From: Protea cynaroides | Lineage: Eukaryota; Streptophyta; Magnoliopsida; Proteales; Proteaceae | Direction of reading: 5' to 3' | Assembly: GCA_028583415.1 (NCBI GenBank) | Contig: CM053270.1 | Span: forward strand, 1,192,001-1,256,000 | DNA: 64,000 bases | Shown here: piece after piece, positions 45,604-56,938 of the stretch | How positions within the stretch are numbered: position 1 is the first letter of the stretch | Layout: each line of letters opens with the position of its first letter | Translations under genes and position numbers: made by a program | The notes under the pieces: generated by a model | Databases searched by the model: none | Told to the model about the DNA's origin: nothing | The model's input: only the letters and a program-made list of their open reading frames with translations

Positions 45604-47777
45604 TGCAAGACCCACACTCCATGAACCCGATTTAAACCTTTAATTTATGTCGTAACAGGTCTTCCAATCATTATCGGGCCAAACGGGACGAGTGGATGAC
45701 AACTAGGTATGAAAATGGACCTAAAAGTATGATATATTTCATACCGGTCTATAGTACCAATTGATGGTACCGGTCGACCGGTATGTCTGCACGGGCAGAC
45801 TGGTTAGATCCAAAAACGGATCTCTGCGGGTCCCCCTTTCTAAATCTTGAGCCTAGGGACTTTCCTAACATAGGGAAACTTCCTAAACTTTATCCTAGTC
45901 TATTTAAGGACCCTTAAACCTTCTTTGAACCCTTTGATTGCTTCTCACAAACCCTATAGAGGAGAAAGAGATCGAAGAAGGAGAAGGAGCTAAGAAAGGT
46001 GAGAGAGAAGCCGTCATTGGACAAATAACACCATAGTTGCGAACCAACGGTAAGTGCTTGAACTTTCTCTTTAAGTTAAGCATTATAGATGATTAATCAT
46101 GAATTGATCAATACCATGCAAGGCGAGGTATTGATCTAAAACCCTTAAATTTGCCGTCAAACCCTAATACAGTCGATAAACCCTAGATTCGAATTCTAGG
46201 CTAAGGATCATCGAAACTAAAACTTGAATGGAACATGAAATGACTCTAACTCGTTGCTCAGGCCTAAAATGCATAAGAGAAACCCTAGAACCAATAGGGG
46301 GTGACTGACGGAAAGCAAACACCAAATTGGTGGTCTTCTGGAGGCATACCGGTCGACTATACTGGTCGCACCATATGCAACCGGTACTGCGACCGGTACC
46401 TCTTGGGGACTGGTCTGTGGGGGATCAATCGACCATACTAGTCGCACCTTGCCCTACAGTGCTGCGACCGGTATGCACTGTAAGGGTGTTTTCAATACCA
46501 ATTGGTTTCCGACCAACGTAAACCCTAAGAAAACTAATTCTAATTTAACCCTAACATCGTGTAGGACCCTGTGATAGCAAGTTTGGATTCGATGACATGG
46601 AGCAAGCTAGCAATCAAGCGTCAGGTAAGGGAATCGGACCTAAACCCTAATTACTTAATAACAGTGAAACGTTGTTAATAATTATGATTCTGTGGAATGG
46701 TGTTTGTGCATACTCGCATGTCATCTTTACTTTAAGTTATTATATTGTTCATGCATACTCGCTATGCTAGGATGTGACTGTTAGGCATGTGATTATTTTC
46801 GTTGGTGTGTGGAATGGAAAGGGCCTGGGGTCTGGGATCATTCCTCACATTAGCACCTTTTTGTATCGCTTCTGTCTTAGCATGCTTGGTGCGGGTAGGG
46901 TATCAGGGGGAGGAAGTGGCACTGTGGTCTCTGGCCTGGCCACTAGACTCTAGCCCTATCTCTATGCCGTAGGGAGCTGTGTTGGGATAGGGCCTACTGT
47001 GATGACATATAGGATTGGTTAGTTGTGAGCCCAGTTTGCAAGCCAGTGCCAATAAGGACTTACGTGTTGGTTTGGGTAGGGCATCAGGGGAAGTGTTGGT
47101 AGTGTTTGATCTGGACACTTTAACTCTATCTCTATTGCATGGGGGGTGCATGTGGAACGGCAGTGGTGTTTAATCCATTGAGCAGATTCACACACTTGTG
47201 TATAGAGGTGCAGTGGCCGCCAATCCTTTCTATAGCACATTGCAAACTTAAAACCAGACCATAACGTGAATATTACTCATGCATGATGTGTGTTGCATTA
47301 TCTGATTTTCTTAATGAGCTAAGTTGTAAGCTCACCCTTGTGTACACACTATTTTTAGATGTTGATGCAGGTTACACTGTAGAGGACTACATGGATGCTC
47401 CAGTATATGGAGGTGTTGCTGCCTTGCAAGTGCAAGCAGGGGAGGACGAGCATGACGCTTCATGCGAGTGCCCTTTCTACGTGTACCTCTAGGATATTTG
47501 ATTTGTTTATTTTATTTATTTTCAGTTCGATTTATAATTGGGATGTAAGGATAATTATTTATGTTTTGGTATTTTGAATAATTGGATAATTTATTTATCA
47601 ATAGAAATACTCAGTTCATTTAATTTAAGACTTTTGCTGTATTTGATTATATTCTGATTATGGTTATGTGCAATGGTTTGTATGAGTGGACACGGTCTTA
47701 TTGAGATCCTGGTATGAGCTGTTGGTTCAATGACGGTTCACTCACACTTCTGGTTCAGCCGAAATAAGGGTGTGACA
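45604..47777 (+). mobile_element. 3' LTR of the Tekay-like element (2174 bp)
   Basis: Starts TGCAAGACCCACACTCC (TGTA changed to TGCA) after the polypurine remnant and ends AGGGTGTGACA. Collinear with the 5' LTR throughout: motif block 1 (45742-45785), ctatttaagg (about 45897), donor-like acg/GTAAGTG (GT at 46050), motif block 2 (46345-46475), tctatctctat motifs (about 46952 and 47120) and the peptide exon after the acceptor at 47370. By eye the two LTRs differ by scattered substitutions at several per cent. A proper divergence estimate needs alignment. Confidence 0.95.
47283..47492 (+). CDS. LTR-encoded conserved micropeptide, copy 6 (3' LTR)
   Basis: After the acceptor-like gttgatgcag (to 47370): GYTVEDYMDAPVYGG, VAALQVQAGEDEHDAS, CECPFYVYL, TAG ending at 47492. 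Compared with copy 3 in the partner LTR it has GTA for ATG at the first Met and Tyr for the last Cys. The ORF is open in both partner LTRs despite several per cent divergence. Confidence 0.45.
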   Translation: MMCVALSDFLNELSCKLTLVYTLFLDVDAGYTVEDYMDAPVYGGVAALQVQAGEDEHDASCECPFYVYL

Positions 47778-48316
47778 GTAATGATTGCATTATTGAATAG
47801 TATGTTGATTCTGTTATACATGAGTAAATCTGTGATTAATTTATATTTCCTTGATGTAAGTCAATTCGAAATGCAATGATGGCTGAAATAAATGAAACTA
47901 TGATGGAAAATAATTTATGTAAACATGCCTGAGGAGTTATCAAGGAACGCAATGGGTCAAGAAAAGTGATAAAATAAGATAAATGAACTTAGAACCCATT
48001 TTTGCTGCCCCTTTCCATTAAGGATAAAAAATAAGTGGAGATACGTTGCACCCAGAAGTCTGGGACTTCATTGCCTCCTATAAAAGGCGAGATGTCAGGG
48101 ACGTCAACAGTCCATTAAGAGGGCTGAAAATTCTAGGAGCTCACCGCCTTTGGGGCGAGACATTTGGGACGTCATCTATATATGCGGTTAACAAGGCAAG
48201 ATGTCAGGGACATCAATTAGTGATCAAACAACTCCAAATTATATACACACTGCAATAAACATCAGGTGAACTTGCCTAGGATTCTCTTTTGGGATACATT
48301 TACTAAGGTTCTTGTA
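47778..48316 (+). other. Flank between the Tekay-like element and the TIR element
   Basis: Unique-looking AT-rich DNA. Two similar phrases, ggcgagatgtcagggacgtc (48087 on) and caaggcaagatgtcagggac (48194 on), form a weak repeat. The 70-codon open frame at 48046-48258 has no recognisable similarity. Probably part of an older element. Confidence 0.35.
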
Positions 48317-48435
48317 AGGGTGTCAAAAATGAAACCGAACTGTGTACTGAAATCGAACTGAACTATTTAAACTGAAATAGTGAAACCTGTTGGGGGAAAA
48401 TAATAATAGATTTAAATCTAGCCGTGGATGGAGAA

Positions 48436-50737
48436 TGTAAGACCCGTACGCCACGAACCCGGCCTAACCTTATATTTTGTGTCGGGACCCGTCTACATAT
48501 CATGGTCGAGCCAAGTGGACCAAGTGTGTGAAGAAAAACCAAGACCCAATATGAAAATTTACTAAAAAACAGTCAAAATGAGGGTAGGGTCACAGGTTTT
48601 AACAGGCAGGTCCAACCCCCCCCCCCCCATCGACCCTACCAATGGGTCGCAGGGGTCTCGAAAATGTCCTACCCCCCCATCGACCCCAGGTAATCGGTAA
48701 AAACAGCACAAACCGAAAATTAGGAAACCTTCCTAATTTCAATTGGAACCTTTCCTAAACTCAATGGGACTTATTTTGGGAGGTTTCACTCTATAAATAG
48801 GACGTCCCTAAGCCTCTTTCACTCCTTTTACAACCCTAATTGGATTGAGAGAAAGAGAAGAGAAGGAAGAGAAGGAGAAGAGAAGAAAAGTGGAGAAGAA
48901 GACCAAGGAGAAGGGATTCAGAGGAAGAAGCATACATCTCAGGTATGGATATTATCTCCATCAATTTCTTAAGACCTTAGTGTAGATAATGAAGAGGGGA
49001 TTATCTAGGAGGAACCCAAATCATCCATCCATGGTTAGGTTTCAATAGAAACCATGGAGGAGATCATAAAAACCATGTAGGTAAATAGAGTATGATTCTA
49101 AACCATAAAACATGTATGGAATGGACTATAGAAGGGAGACATAGGACATAAACATGAAAGAATGGACGAAATTTGATATTTTCGACTCAAACCATGGGGG
49201 GTCGCACCTAGGGTCGATGGAACCTCCGACCCTAGCATCGACCCCCAGCATTTGGGAAGTTCAGGAAAGGAGGGGTAGCACCTAGGGTCGATGGAACATC
49301 CGACCCTAGGCATCGACCCTACCTGGGGGTCGCAGAAAACTCCTACCCATCCTGCTACCCGTCCTACTACCCCCAATTAACAGCAAATTGTAAAAATTAG
49401 AATAAATTCTAATTAAATTCTATCGACTTTGTTAGGTCTTCTAGCAATATAATATTGATATAAAAGTGATTCTTAAGGCTTGAAAGATGATCTACAAACA
49501 AGCAAAGGTGAGGAAACAATACCTAAACTAATTGATTAATAACAAACTATTTTTATTTTTCTTGAGTCCAATGCCATGCTTGATTCTATGCGAATATGCT
49601 TGTAATGTGCATATAACATGTCATCCAATATTTCTATTATTGTTTCATGCATATTTACTTTATTGTTGATAACATGATGATGATGGTGATGATAGGAATA
49701 GGCAGGTGAATGTTTGTGTGTGGTTAGTGTACTCGATGCGAGTGGGGCATCAGGGGAAGTGTTAGGCGGTGTTTGATCCGGGCACTTTAGCTCTATCTCT
49801 AACTCAAGTCTTGTGCATTAACATCGTCGTATCGTCATTACTTTAGCAGAACTATTACGACGTAGAGCATCAGGGGAGGTGGTCTCGGTCCTTGTAGTCT
49901 TTGACTCTATCGGGGGGCCTTAGCTCTATCTCTATGGGCGTTCTGAGGGATGCTGGGGTGAGGCCTTGGATACACTGTTTGGCATTAGGATTGGTTAGTT
50001 GCGAGCCCAGTTTGCAAGCCCTCGCCAGCAGGGGCTTACTTGTTGGTATGGCACTGTACAGCAATAAACGGTTACCTTTGTAGTAAAATGTTCATGGTAG
50101 GGTGGATGGGGACGACAATAAACGTTAACCTTTGGGCCAGCTTCCACACCCTGTGTATAGAGGAGGGGTCAATAAATGTGACCTTTAACCTCCAATCCTT
50201 TCTATTGCACATTGCAAACTTAAAACCAGACCACAGATATCAATGAATCGCATGCATATGTTTGTTGCATTGTTTTGTTTACTCACTGAGCTCAAGTTGG
50301 AGAGCTGACCCTCGCGCGCGTAATTCTTTTTAGTTTCTGATGTTGCAGGTACTATGATTGAAGATTATGTCGACATGCCAACATATGAACATGTGACGGC
50401 TATGATGAGCAAGCTGTGGATGACGAACATGGTTCGTTAAGCGAGCGTTTCAGCGATGGATACGTTTAGTCTTTAGTTTTCGTATTTGGATATTGTAATA
50501 TGTATTAAATTATGTTTTGGTTACTTGAAAATAAATGAAATATTAATTATTTATCATGATTAGACCTCAGTTCATTATCTGTAAAACTTTCACTATTTAT
50601 TTTATTACCTCTGATTAATGTGGAATGTGTTTTGGTTTATTATATGTGGGATAGCCTATTTTGAGATCCTGGTTGAACCGTTGGTTTATTAATGGTTCAT
50701 CACATCATTCTGGTTGGTGCAGAATTGGAGTGTGACA
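48436..50737 (+). mobile_element. Family-B solo LTR, plus strand, target duplication gagaa
   Basis: 2302 bp from TGTAAGACCCGTACGCC to GGAGTGTGACA, flanked by gagaa (48431-48435 and 50738-50742). It has motif block 1 with gggtcgcagg/catcgaccc (48585-48680, including a run of 13 C), TATA CTATAAATAGG (about 48791), a purine-rich leader, donor-like ctcag/gtatgg (about 48940), motif block 2 with gggtcgcacctagggtcga (49195-49340), tctatctctat motifs (49788, 49925) and a peptide exon. Same architecture as family A with a different palindromic motif. Confidence 0.95.
50341..50469 (+). pseudogene. LTR-encoded micropeptide, copy 7, frameshifted
   Basis: After gttgcag the frame reads GTMIEDYVDMPTYEHVTAM. 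A single base is then missing relative to copy 8 (atgatgag against atggatgtg). Skipping it, the reading QAVDDEHGSL ... YV and the stop at 50467-50469 line up with the other copies. The Cys cluster is largely lost. Confidence 0.4.
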
Positions 50738-52065
50738 GAGAATCTGAGATAATCCTTGGAGAATGGGGCACGTGGCACGTATCGAAGGTATGAAGCATGA
50801 GGATAAGAGATGCTCGGAAGATGAACTCGTGTTTGACCCTCCCTGGGTAATCAGGCCATGATTGGACAGATTAATGGAGGTAGTTGGGCATTTAATGATC
50901 TACCATTAATCCTCATAAATACCGACCACAATCATAAATGCCAAGTAAGTGGATTTGACTAGCCAAGTCACCATATCTTGGACCAAATCAGCAAAAAGCA
51001 AGATTGACACTCGGTAAAAGTGTAAGGACAGATAAAGTTGTCAGAAGATATGGGGGACGTGGATTAAAAGGGGCTCGAAGAAGCTCGCGAGGGGTCGTAA
51101 ACCGTCGACAAGACATCCAAACGCCATCCTAGGGGGTCGAAGTCCCCTAAACCTATTGATCTCTAGCTGGTAGGAGATGGAGATGGCGGTAGGTGAGAGG
51201 AGGTTTGTTCCCAAAGTCCCTAATTGGGACTATAAGTAGTAAAAGAATATTGATTGCAAGGGATCCAAAAAAACCAGAATTTCCTATAAAAAAGGGAGAA
51301 CACCCCATTCAAGTATTATCCCAACACTGCCATTTGAGAACTTCTTCTCCATTCTTATCCTAACTTTTATCTCACCGAAAAAGAGGAGAAGGTTACTGAA
51401 GCTCCCATATCTCAAGGAACACCCATTTCTAAGGAGTTCTAGTGTTTCACTAGTAGCTCCATTCTGTTTGTCCTCAGAATTCCCTAACTTTGGCATCGGA
51501 GTGGCCCTGGGGTATATCCCGCCCACCTTCTTGCTGTGTTTGTGTTTCAGCTACTTCTCTCGATCTGAGAGGCTGAACGGAATCTACCGACAACAAAACC
51601 TATTATTAAATGGTTCGGTTCTGGTTTCAGAAATGAAATCGTTTATTTACACGGTTTGATTCTGGTTTCAAGAATGAAACCATTTAAACCGACTATCTAG
51701 AACCATTAAAACCGACTAAACCTTTACTTTAATCCTTTACTGTTAAATGTCTATATTTGTATTATCAAGTTATATTTTAATACTTTCCATATGACATACT
51801 TTTAAATTATAAGTCCACTTTCATATATGATAAAAATTAAATTAATGATTTCCTTGGCTTTTCTTTTGCTTTGTTCTTAACTCTCTTCCTCTCCCTCCCT
51901 GCAACGAAACTGTTTAAAAATCAAAAAACAGAGACGGATTAATAATCGGTTTTGGTAAGCATTTTGAAACCGTTCAATAAATGGTTCAGTTTTGGTTTTA
52001 TTCATTACACACCGAACCGAAATCGAATCGCACCGTTAAACTAAAACTATACCGTTTAACACCCT

Positions 52066-52581
52066 TAAGTACTTGCATTCTTGACATGAGGAATTTTGTA
52101 TGTTTCAAAGCCTTCCCATGAAGTGGCTGATGAGATCTAAATTAAAGTTGCTCTATGAGTGTTTTGTGTGTTTTTTGTTATATGTAGTTAATTTTTCTTC
52201 TATCTGTCATTTAAATGATGGATTTCAGAGATAGATGGAGATCACTCAGAAGTATATCCTGACTCAACTGACCCAGCTTTAGAAGAAAGTATTTGAGACC
52301 ATTGAACTCAATTTCTTTTGCACCATTGTGAAAAATTCTGCATATACATAAAGAACAAGAACTATGTAACTAATAGTCGGTACGCAAGTAAAGATTTGAA
52401 TGTAAAGTAACAGTGCCACCAGAATGAGAAATGTATATAGCCCTTTTTGGTGTTAATTGATGTCATTCTAACTTCCGCTAATTTCTTGAAATTTATGCTT
52501 TATTTGTTTGTTTCTCTTTGAGCCTACTGAATCTTGGCAGCTTAGCCGTAACATTCCTAGTCTTGAGTTGGGGGCTTTACA
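52066..52581 (+). other. Probable 3' end of a broken LTR before the PBS at 52589
   Basis: The segment ends gggctttaca, with CA as expected for an LTR terminus, seven bases before a tRNA-Met PBS. No convincing start of this LTR was found nearby; it may lie left of the nested insertions. No coding. Confidence 0.4.
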
Positions 52582-52588
52582 ATTTAGG

Positions 52589-52600
52589 TGGTATCAGAGC
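52589..52600 (+). other. Primer-binding site, initiator tRNA-Met type, of the third gypsy element
   Basis: TGGTATCAGAGC, identical to the PBS at 29328-29339, followed by a leader and a gag-like ATG at 52956. Confidence 0.9.
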
Positions 52601-53195
52601 GAGAGGCTCAAATCTGATGGCTACCTGAAATAAGCTATAAAAAATGATAATTAGTAAAGTAGGCGTATAATGAATAAGAACATAGTGGGTGATCGATGTT
52701 TATAAGTCTTTTGAAAAAGATACCCGAATAAGTATCAAATACTAGTATCTTATCATAATATGAAATTTTGAATGACTCTTTATGTCTTTCTAGGACCTTC
52801 ACAGCAAAGACTGTAAGTTGATAGAGTTGGAACCCTCTTCCAATTGGAAGTATTGAGCAAACTATAGAAACAAGTTAAATCTTGTATAACTTATGGTATT
52901 TAGTGGTGTTTATTGATGTTAGTACGTAACTGATGTCTTCTGTTTTATGTCTTAGATGGCATATCAGAGACATACTCAGCCATCATCGACTAGAGCAAGG
53001 GATGATACTTCAGTACGGGAGTCTCCTCCACCCCCGTGTCCACCTTCGGTAGAAGGGTCACACCTACCTCTACATCTACTCCTGCACCTGCACCTACCCC
53101 TGCCTCCTGCACCGGCCTGGACCCTACAAGATATAATGGGGGCATTTACAACTTTTATGGGATTCATGCAACATCAAGCTAAAGGAGGTGGAATA

Positions 53196-55382
53196 TATAA
53201 GACCTGCACTCCACTAACTAGGTCTACCCGTGTCGTGCTAGGTCTTCCCATCATAACTGGCTTGAGCGAACCAACAGTATGAAGGAGCCACAAAGCCAGA
53301 TAAATAATTCAGTCAAACCAATCAAGTTTTAGGTTGACCAGTCGAGTGTTTTGGGTTGTGTGGTCGATGGGTTTTGCAACCAGTGAGTCAACCGGTCAAT
53401 CCCAAATCTGACTCCGTGTTTAGAAAACTTTCCTAATTTGGAGATGTCTCTCTCTTAATTGAGAGAGGGCTCTATATGGAGGTTTTCTCTTTATATAGAG
53501 GACGTCCCTCTACCCTCTTTCACTTTTTTGGATCAATCTTAAACCCTAGAGCCGAGAGAGAAAGAGAGAGAAAAGAAGAAGAAGAAGAAAAAGGAGCTTA
53601 GAGAAAGAGAAGAAAAAGGAGCTCTACAAAGAGGGTTTGTGCCGTTGGGACTCTAACCTACTATGTCAAGGATCCACGATAAGTACCTCGTCTCTATAGA
53701 ATGCTAGGTAACAATAGGATTGGAGATTTGGAATATATATTGCAAGGAAATCAGATCTAAGCTGTGCTTTCGATTCTAACATGTTGATTATAAATTCGTA
53801 ATGAGGACTATAATGATTAGGGTTATAATGAATGAATCAAATAAGGGATAATGGTCATAGAATGATCTTAGGATGGATCCCATTGTTGATCCAAGGAATT
53901 GACTCAGAAAAAATTCAGACTGGAAAACAAACATAACCAGAAGGTTGTGTGGTCGGATCACTGGTTGACCATAGAGCGACCAGTTAGTCGACCACAGACT
54001 CTCGAAAGTGTTTCAGAGATTGTGTGGAAGCTTTACCTATCGACTATAGCTCGACCATAGAGTTGACTACTCAATGTGTGGTTGGTAGGTCACAACGACT
54101 ACTGAGTTGACCAGTCAATAACTAGAGAGCATGTTTTGGATTTCGACTGCTGTAACTTGATAAAAATAAAACTCTAATCTAAATTCATTAATTGTTTTGG
54201 TTTTCAACCAAACCAAGATAATTTCCAAGGCTTAAAAGAGAAATAAATGTCATTCACAGGTGAGGAAACAAGACCTAAAATAATTGGATAATAACAAGCT
54301 ATTTTTCTCTTTTATTTTCAATTACTATGTTGATGCTATATTTTGTATGATTGTTTGTACATCTCACATGTCATCCAATTAAATGTTATATATCTTGTTC
54401 ATGCATATTTATATTTTTGTCATGATGATGATGATAGGACTAGGTGTGTGATGTATATGTGGTTGGTGTGATGGATTGGGGAAGGTTGTAGCTTCGAACC
54501 ATTCGTTACATTGACATCGTCGTATCATTATTACTTTAGTGGAACTAGTACTTCGTAAGGTATTAGGGGAGGTGATTGCAGTATGTGGCTATAAGCTCTG
54601 TCGACGGACCTTAGTTCTATCTTTACGGGCGTATTGAGGGATGCTGGGGTAAGGCCTTGGATACATCTAAATGACATCTAAGATTGGTTAGACACGAATC
54701 CAGTTTGCAAGCCCTTGCCAGTAGGGGCATACGTATTGGTATGGGGTAAAGTATCAGGGGGATTATTAACGGTGTATGATCTAGGTTCTCTATCTCTATC
54801 TCTATTCTATATTGAATGATGTGTAATCCATTGGGCATGCATGGAGATATGATGGCCGCCTATCCTTACAATAGCACATTGCAAACTTATACCAAACCAA
54901 ATATATGAAATGAATGCATGCATATGTTTGCGTATTATTTTGTTTACTCACTGAGCTATGTTGTGTGTTCACCCCTCAACGTTAAATATTTTTAGTTGAT
55001 GATGCAGGTGTTACTATGGAAGACTATATAAATGTGCCGATGTATGGACACGGGGCGGCGATGGATGTGCAAGCTGTGGAGGACGAACATGATTCTTCAT
55101 GCGAGTGCTTTCAGTGTGTTTATGCTTAGATAACTATCTATTTTTGGAAATGGGAACTTGTAATAAATATTATTTATGTTTTGAGTTACTTGGAGATAAA
55201 TAGTTTATTATTTATTTATCACATTAGACACTGGGTTCTTTATTAATACAATTCTGCTATTTATTTTACTATCTCTGATTGTGTGGAATGTGTTTAGTTT
55301 GGATTGTTGGCATGGTTCTATGTAATTCTGGCTTTAATCGATGGTTTAGTAGTGGTTCATTCACACTTTTGGTTCGACCAGA
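53196..55382 (+). mobile_element. LTR inserted in gag, family-B-like, 3' end lost
   Basis: Starts tataagacctgcactcc (TG mutated to TA) after ggtggaata and ends near ttggttcgaccaga, about 15 bases short of the usual terminus. It contains motif block 1 (53335-53400: ggttgaccagtcga, tgtggtcgatgg), TATA ttatatagagg (about 53492), a purine-rich leader, motif block 2 (53945-54125: gtgtggtcgg, ggttgaccata, gtcgaccaca), tctatctctatctctat (54790) and a peptide exon. No intact target duplication could be defined. Confidence 0.8.
54995..55129 (+). CDS. LTR-encoded conserved micropeptide, copy 8 (most divergent intact one)
   Basis: Frame VDDAGVTMEDYINVPMYG, HGAAMDVQAVEDEHDSS, CECFQCVYA, TAG 55127-55129. 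The ATG of MEDY is present, as in copy 3. Compared with copy 2, DVQA-EDEH-S-CEC--CVY is kept while codons differ at third positions (gag/gaa, gac/gat, tgc/tgt, gtg/gtt, tac/tat). This suggests the peptide sequence was constrained. Confidence 0.5.
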   Translation, partial: VDDAGVTMEDYINVPMYGHGAAMDVQAVEDEHDSSCECFQCVYA

Positions 55383-56505
55383 TGCGAAGCCTGCTCAGCA
55401 AGACCAGATGGGAATGATGGAGAAAGTATTAAAAAGATTTCACAAGAAAAATCCTTACACTTTCTGAGGTACCGCAGATGAGCCTTTACAAGCTGCAGAG
55501 TGGCTCAGGAATATGGAAAGGATATTTGAGGTTATGGAGTGTACGAAAACTCAAAATTTAATTTGTGCCAGCCATGTGTCTCCTTGGTGAAGCTGATGTC
55601 TGGTGGTAGACATCGAAGAAAATTTTAGAGGCCGATGGACGTACTCTTACTTGGGCAGATTTTATGAGAATGTTCGAACAAAAGTATTACCGAAGCAGTT
55701 TTAAACGGATGAAGCAAACATAATTTCTTCACTTCACCCAAGGTTCCCTCACATTACAGAAGTATGTAAAAAAGTTTGATGAGTTATTTCAGTTTGCTCC
55801 ATCGAGGACAACAGATGAACAGAAAGCTCGTCAGTTTGAAGAGGGACTAAAAGAAGATATAAGGGTAGTGTTTCTATGCTTCAACTACCCACTTATGCTG
55901 CAGTTTTGGAAAAAGCTATGATATTAGATGCTTATAGTAGTAGAGGGTCACAAACAGGAGATAAAGACCTTGGGAAGAAAATTATGGACCATAGAGACTT
56001 TAAACAACCTTAGAATTTCCACAGGGGTCTTAGAGAGGTCACCACTTCCCGTTTGCCCCACCTGTGGTAAATTGCATCGAGGAGTTTGTAAAGCGGGTTT
56101 GGGTGTGTGCTTTATATATGGCAAGAAGGGCCACATGGTTTGAGAGTGTCTGATGCCTGATCCTAGGGGTGCTCAGGGAGCAACATAGTTAGTAGTGCCA
56201 GGCCAACCATTGAGACAAGTGTCGTACCCTCAGCAGACTTTCCCGCCTCAACAAGGTCAGTAGAGACAACCTCTACGTCTAGGTCGCCCAACTGCTCGTG
56301 GTGACCAGAGTCAAAGGGGACAGACTCGAGTGTACACTATGATCGTAGGAGAGCTGAGGATTCAGCTATTGTGGTGACAGGTATAATTAAAATTTAAAGA
56401 ATATTTATTGCAAGACTTGTATGATTTAAAAAAATAATAATTGTAACTTGATGCTTGGTGTTTGTTAAACGTAGTTAATATGTAAACTAGTTAGGCTGAG
56501 TTACT

Positions 56506-56886
56506 GTGACCTATTTCAGGCACTGTGTTGGTTTGGATTTGTTAGTTCGTGTTCTCTTTTATTCAGGTGCATCACATTTTTTTATATTGAAATCATTTGC
56601 TCTAAAATTGACGGATAATCCTGAGTTGCTGGAGTGCAGCATGGTAGTGGCTTTACCGTCAGGGAAATCGTTGATGGCCAGCAAAATCATTAGACATTGC
56701 AAAGTGCTAATTGAAGAGCGAATCTTATTAGTGGATTTGATTATTTTGGGGATAAAGGATTTTGATATAATATTTGGTATAGATTGGTTATTAGTTTATC
56801 ATGCCAATATTCTTTGCTATGAAAAGAAAGCAGTGTTCCAACTTTGGAAGGAGCATAGTTTACATTTTCTGGAGACAAGAAAATAA
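56506..56886 (+). pseudogene. Aspartic protease of the third gypsy element
   Basis: Translation shows VLFYSGASHFFI, the retropepsin motif with the catalytic Asp replaced by Tyr, then KSLMASKIIRHCKVLIEE, LVDLIILGIKDFDIIFGIDW, and NILCYEKKAVFQL leading into the RT linker. About 126 codons are open, but the active-site residue is lost. Confidence 0.85.
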
Positions 56887-56938
56887 CGATGGTGGTGATT
56901 TCGGTGATGAAAGCAAGGAAGTTATTAAATCAAGGGTG

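Larger units (their letters stand above)
27152..47777 (+). mobile_element. Del/Tekay-like Ty3/gypsy element (family A), with nested insertions
   Basis: Structure: 5' LTR 27152-29324, PBS 29328-29339, antisense ORF, gag, PR, RT, RNase H, IN, polypurine remnant ggggagt (45597-45603) and 3' LTR 45604-47777. The flanking 5-mers are gaaat (27147-27151) and gtaat (47778-47782), a target duplication with one mismatch. Removing the solo LTR (33626-35888) and the X fragment (38498-45596) leaves about 11.3 kb, a usual size for Del/Tekay elements. The end of integrase and any chromodomain are missing at the X junction. The lineage call rests on the tRNA-Met PBS, the long LTRs and RT/RNase H motifs. Confidence 0.85.
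48388..51595 (+). mobile_element. Solo LTR of another gypsy family, target duplication aaacc, split by a family-B solo LTR
   Basis: Starts TGTTGGGGGAAAATAATAAT and ends CTACCGACAACA, flanked by aaacc at 48383-48387 and 51596-51600. Net length is about 901 bp after removing 48436-50742. The 3' part (51280-51590) contains the phrase tttggcatcggagtggccct, common in plant gypsy LTRs near their 3' end. It sits inside the TIR element and is itself interrupted near its left end. Confidence 0.85.
48317..52065. mobile_element. Short TIR element (about 536 bp net) split by nested LTRs
   Basis: The left end AGGGTGTCAAA (48317) matches the reverse complement of the right end, AGGGTGTTAAA (52065), and both are flanked by TA. 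The content is rich in accgaaccgaa-type phrases (48340-48385 and 51605-52060), as in many plant MITE-like repeats. After removing the nested LTR (48388-51600) about 536 bp remain. No transposase. The superfamily is uncertain: a TA duplication suggests Tc1/mariner- or PIF-like, but a longer hAT-type duplication was not found. Confidence 0.55.
52956..56170 (+). pseudogene. gag of the third gypsy element, split by an LTR
   Basis: The N-terminal part (52956-53195) starts MAYQRHTQPSSTRARD and is proline-rich, with WTLQDIMGAFTTFMGFMQHQ. After the inserted LTR the gag core resumes: DQMGMMEKVLKRFHKKNPYTF (55410 on), a stop, then EPLQAAEWLRNMERIFEVME. Several frame changes follow, with LTWADFMRMFEQKYY near 55650 and PCFG-like zinc region CPTCGKLHRGVCKAGLGVCF, IYGKKGHMV (56058-56142). 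The knuckle has Tyr in place of a Cys and a stop after it. Much more decayed than the element at 27152. Confidence 0.85.

Noticed and set aside
48317..52065. hAT assignment of the TIR element
   Set aside because: No 8-bp target duplication could be found; only TA flanks are visible.
52229..52296. Possible last exon of a host gene (IDGDHSEVYPDSTDPALEES then stop) after tttcag
   Set aside because: Only about 20 codons, no upstream exon or family recognised, and the surroundings look like the end of a broken LTR.
52571..52600. tRNA-Met gene because of TGGTATCAGAGC
   Set aside because: Only the 12-base PBS complementary to the tRNA 3' end is present, with no cloverleaf around it.
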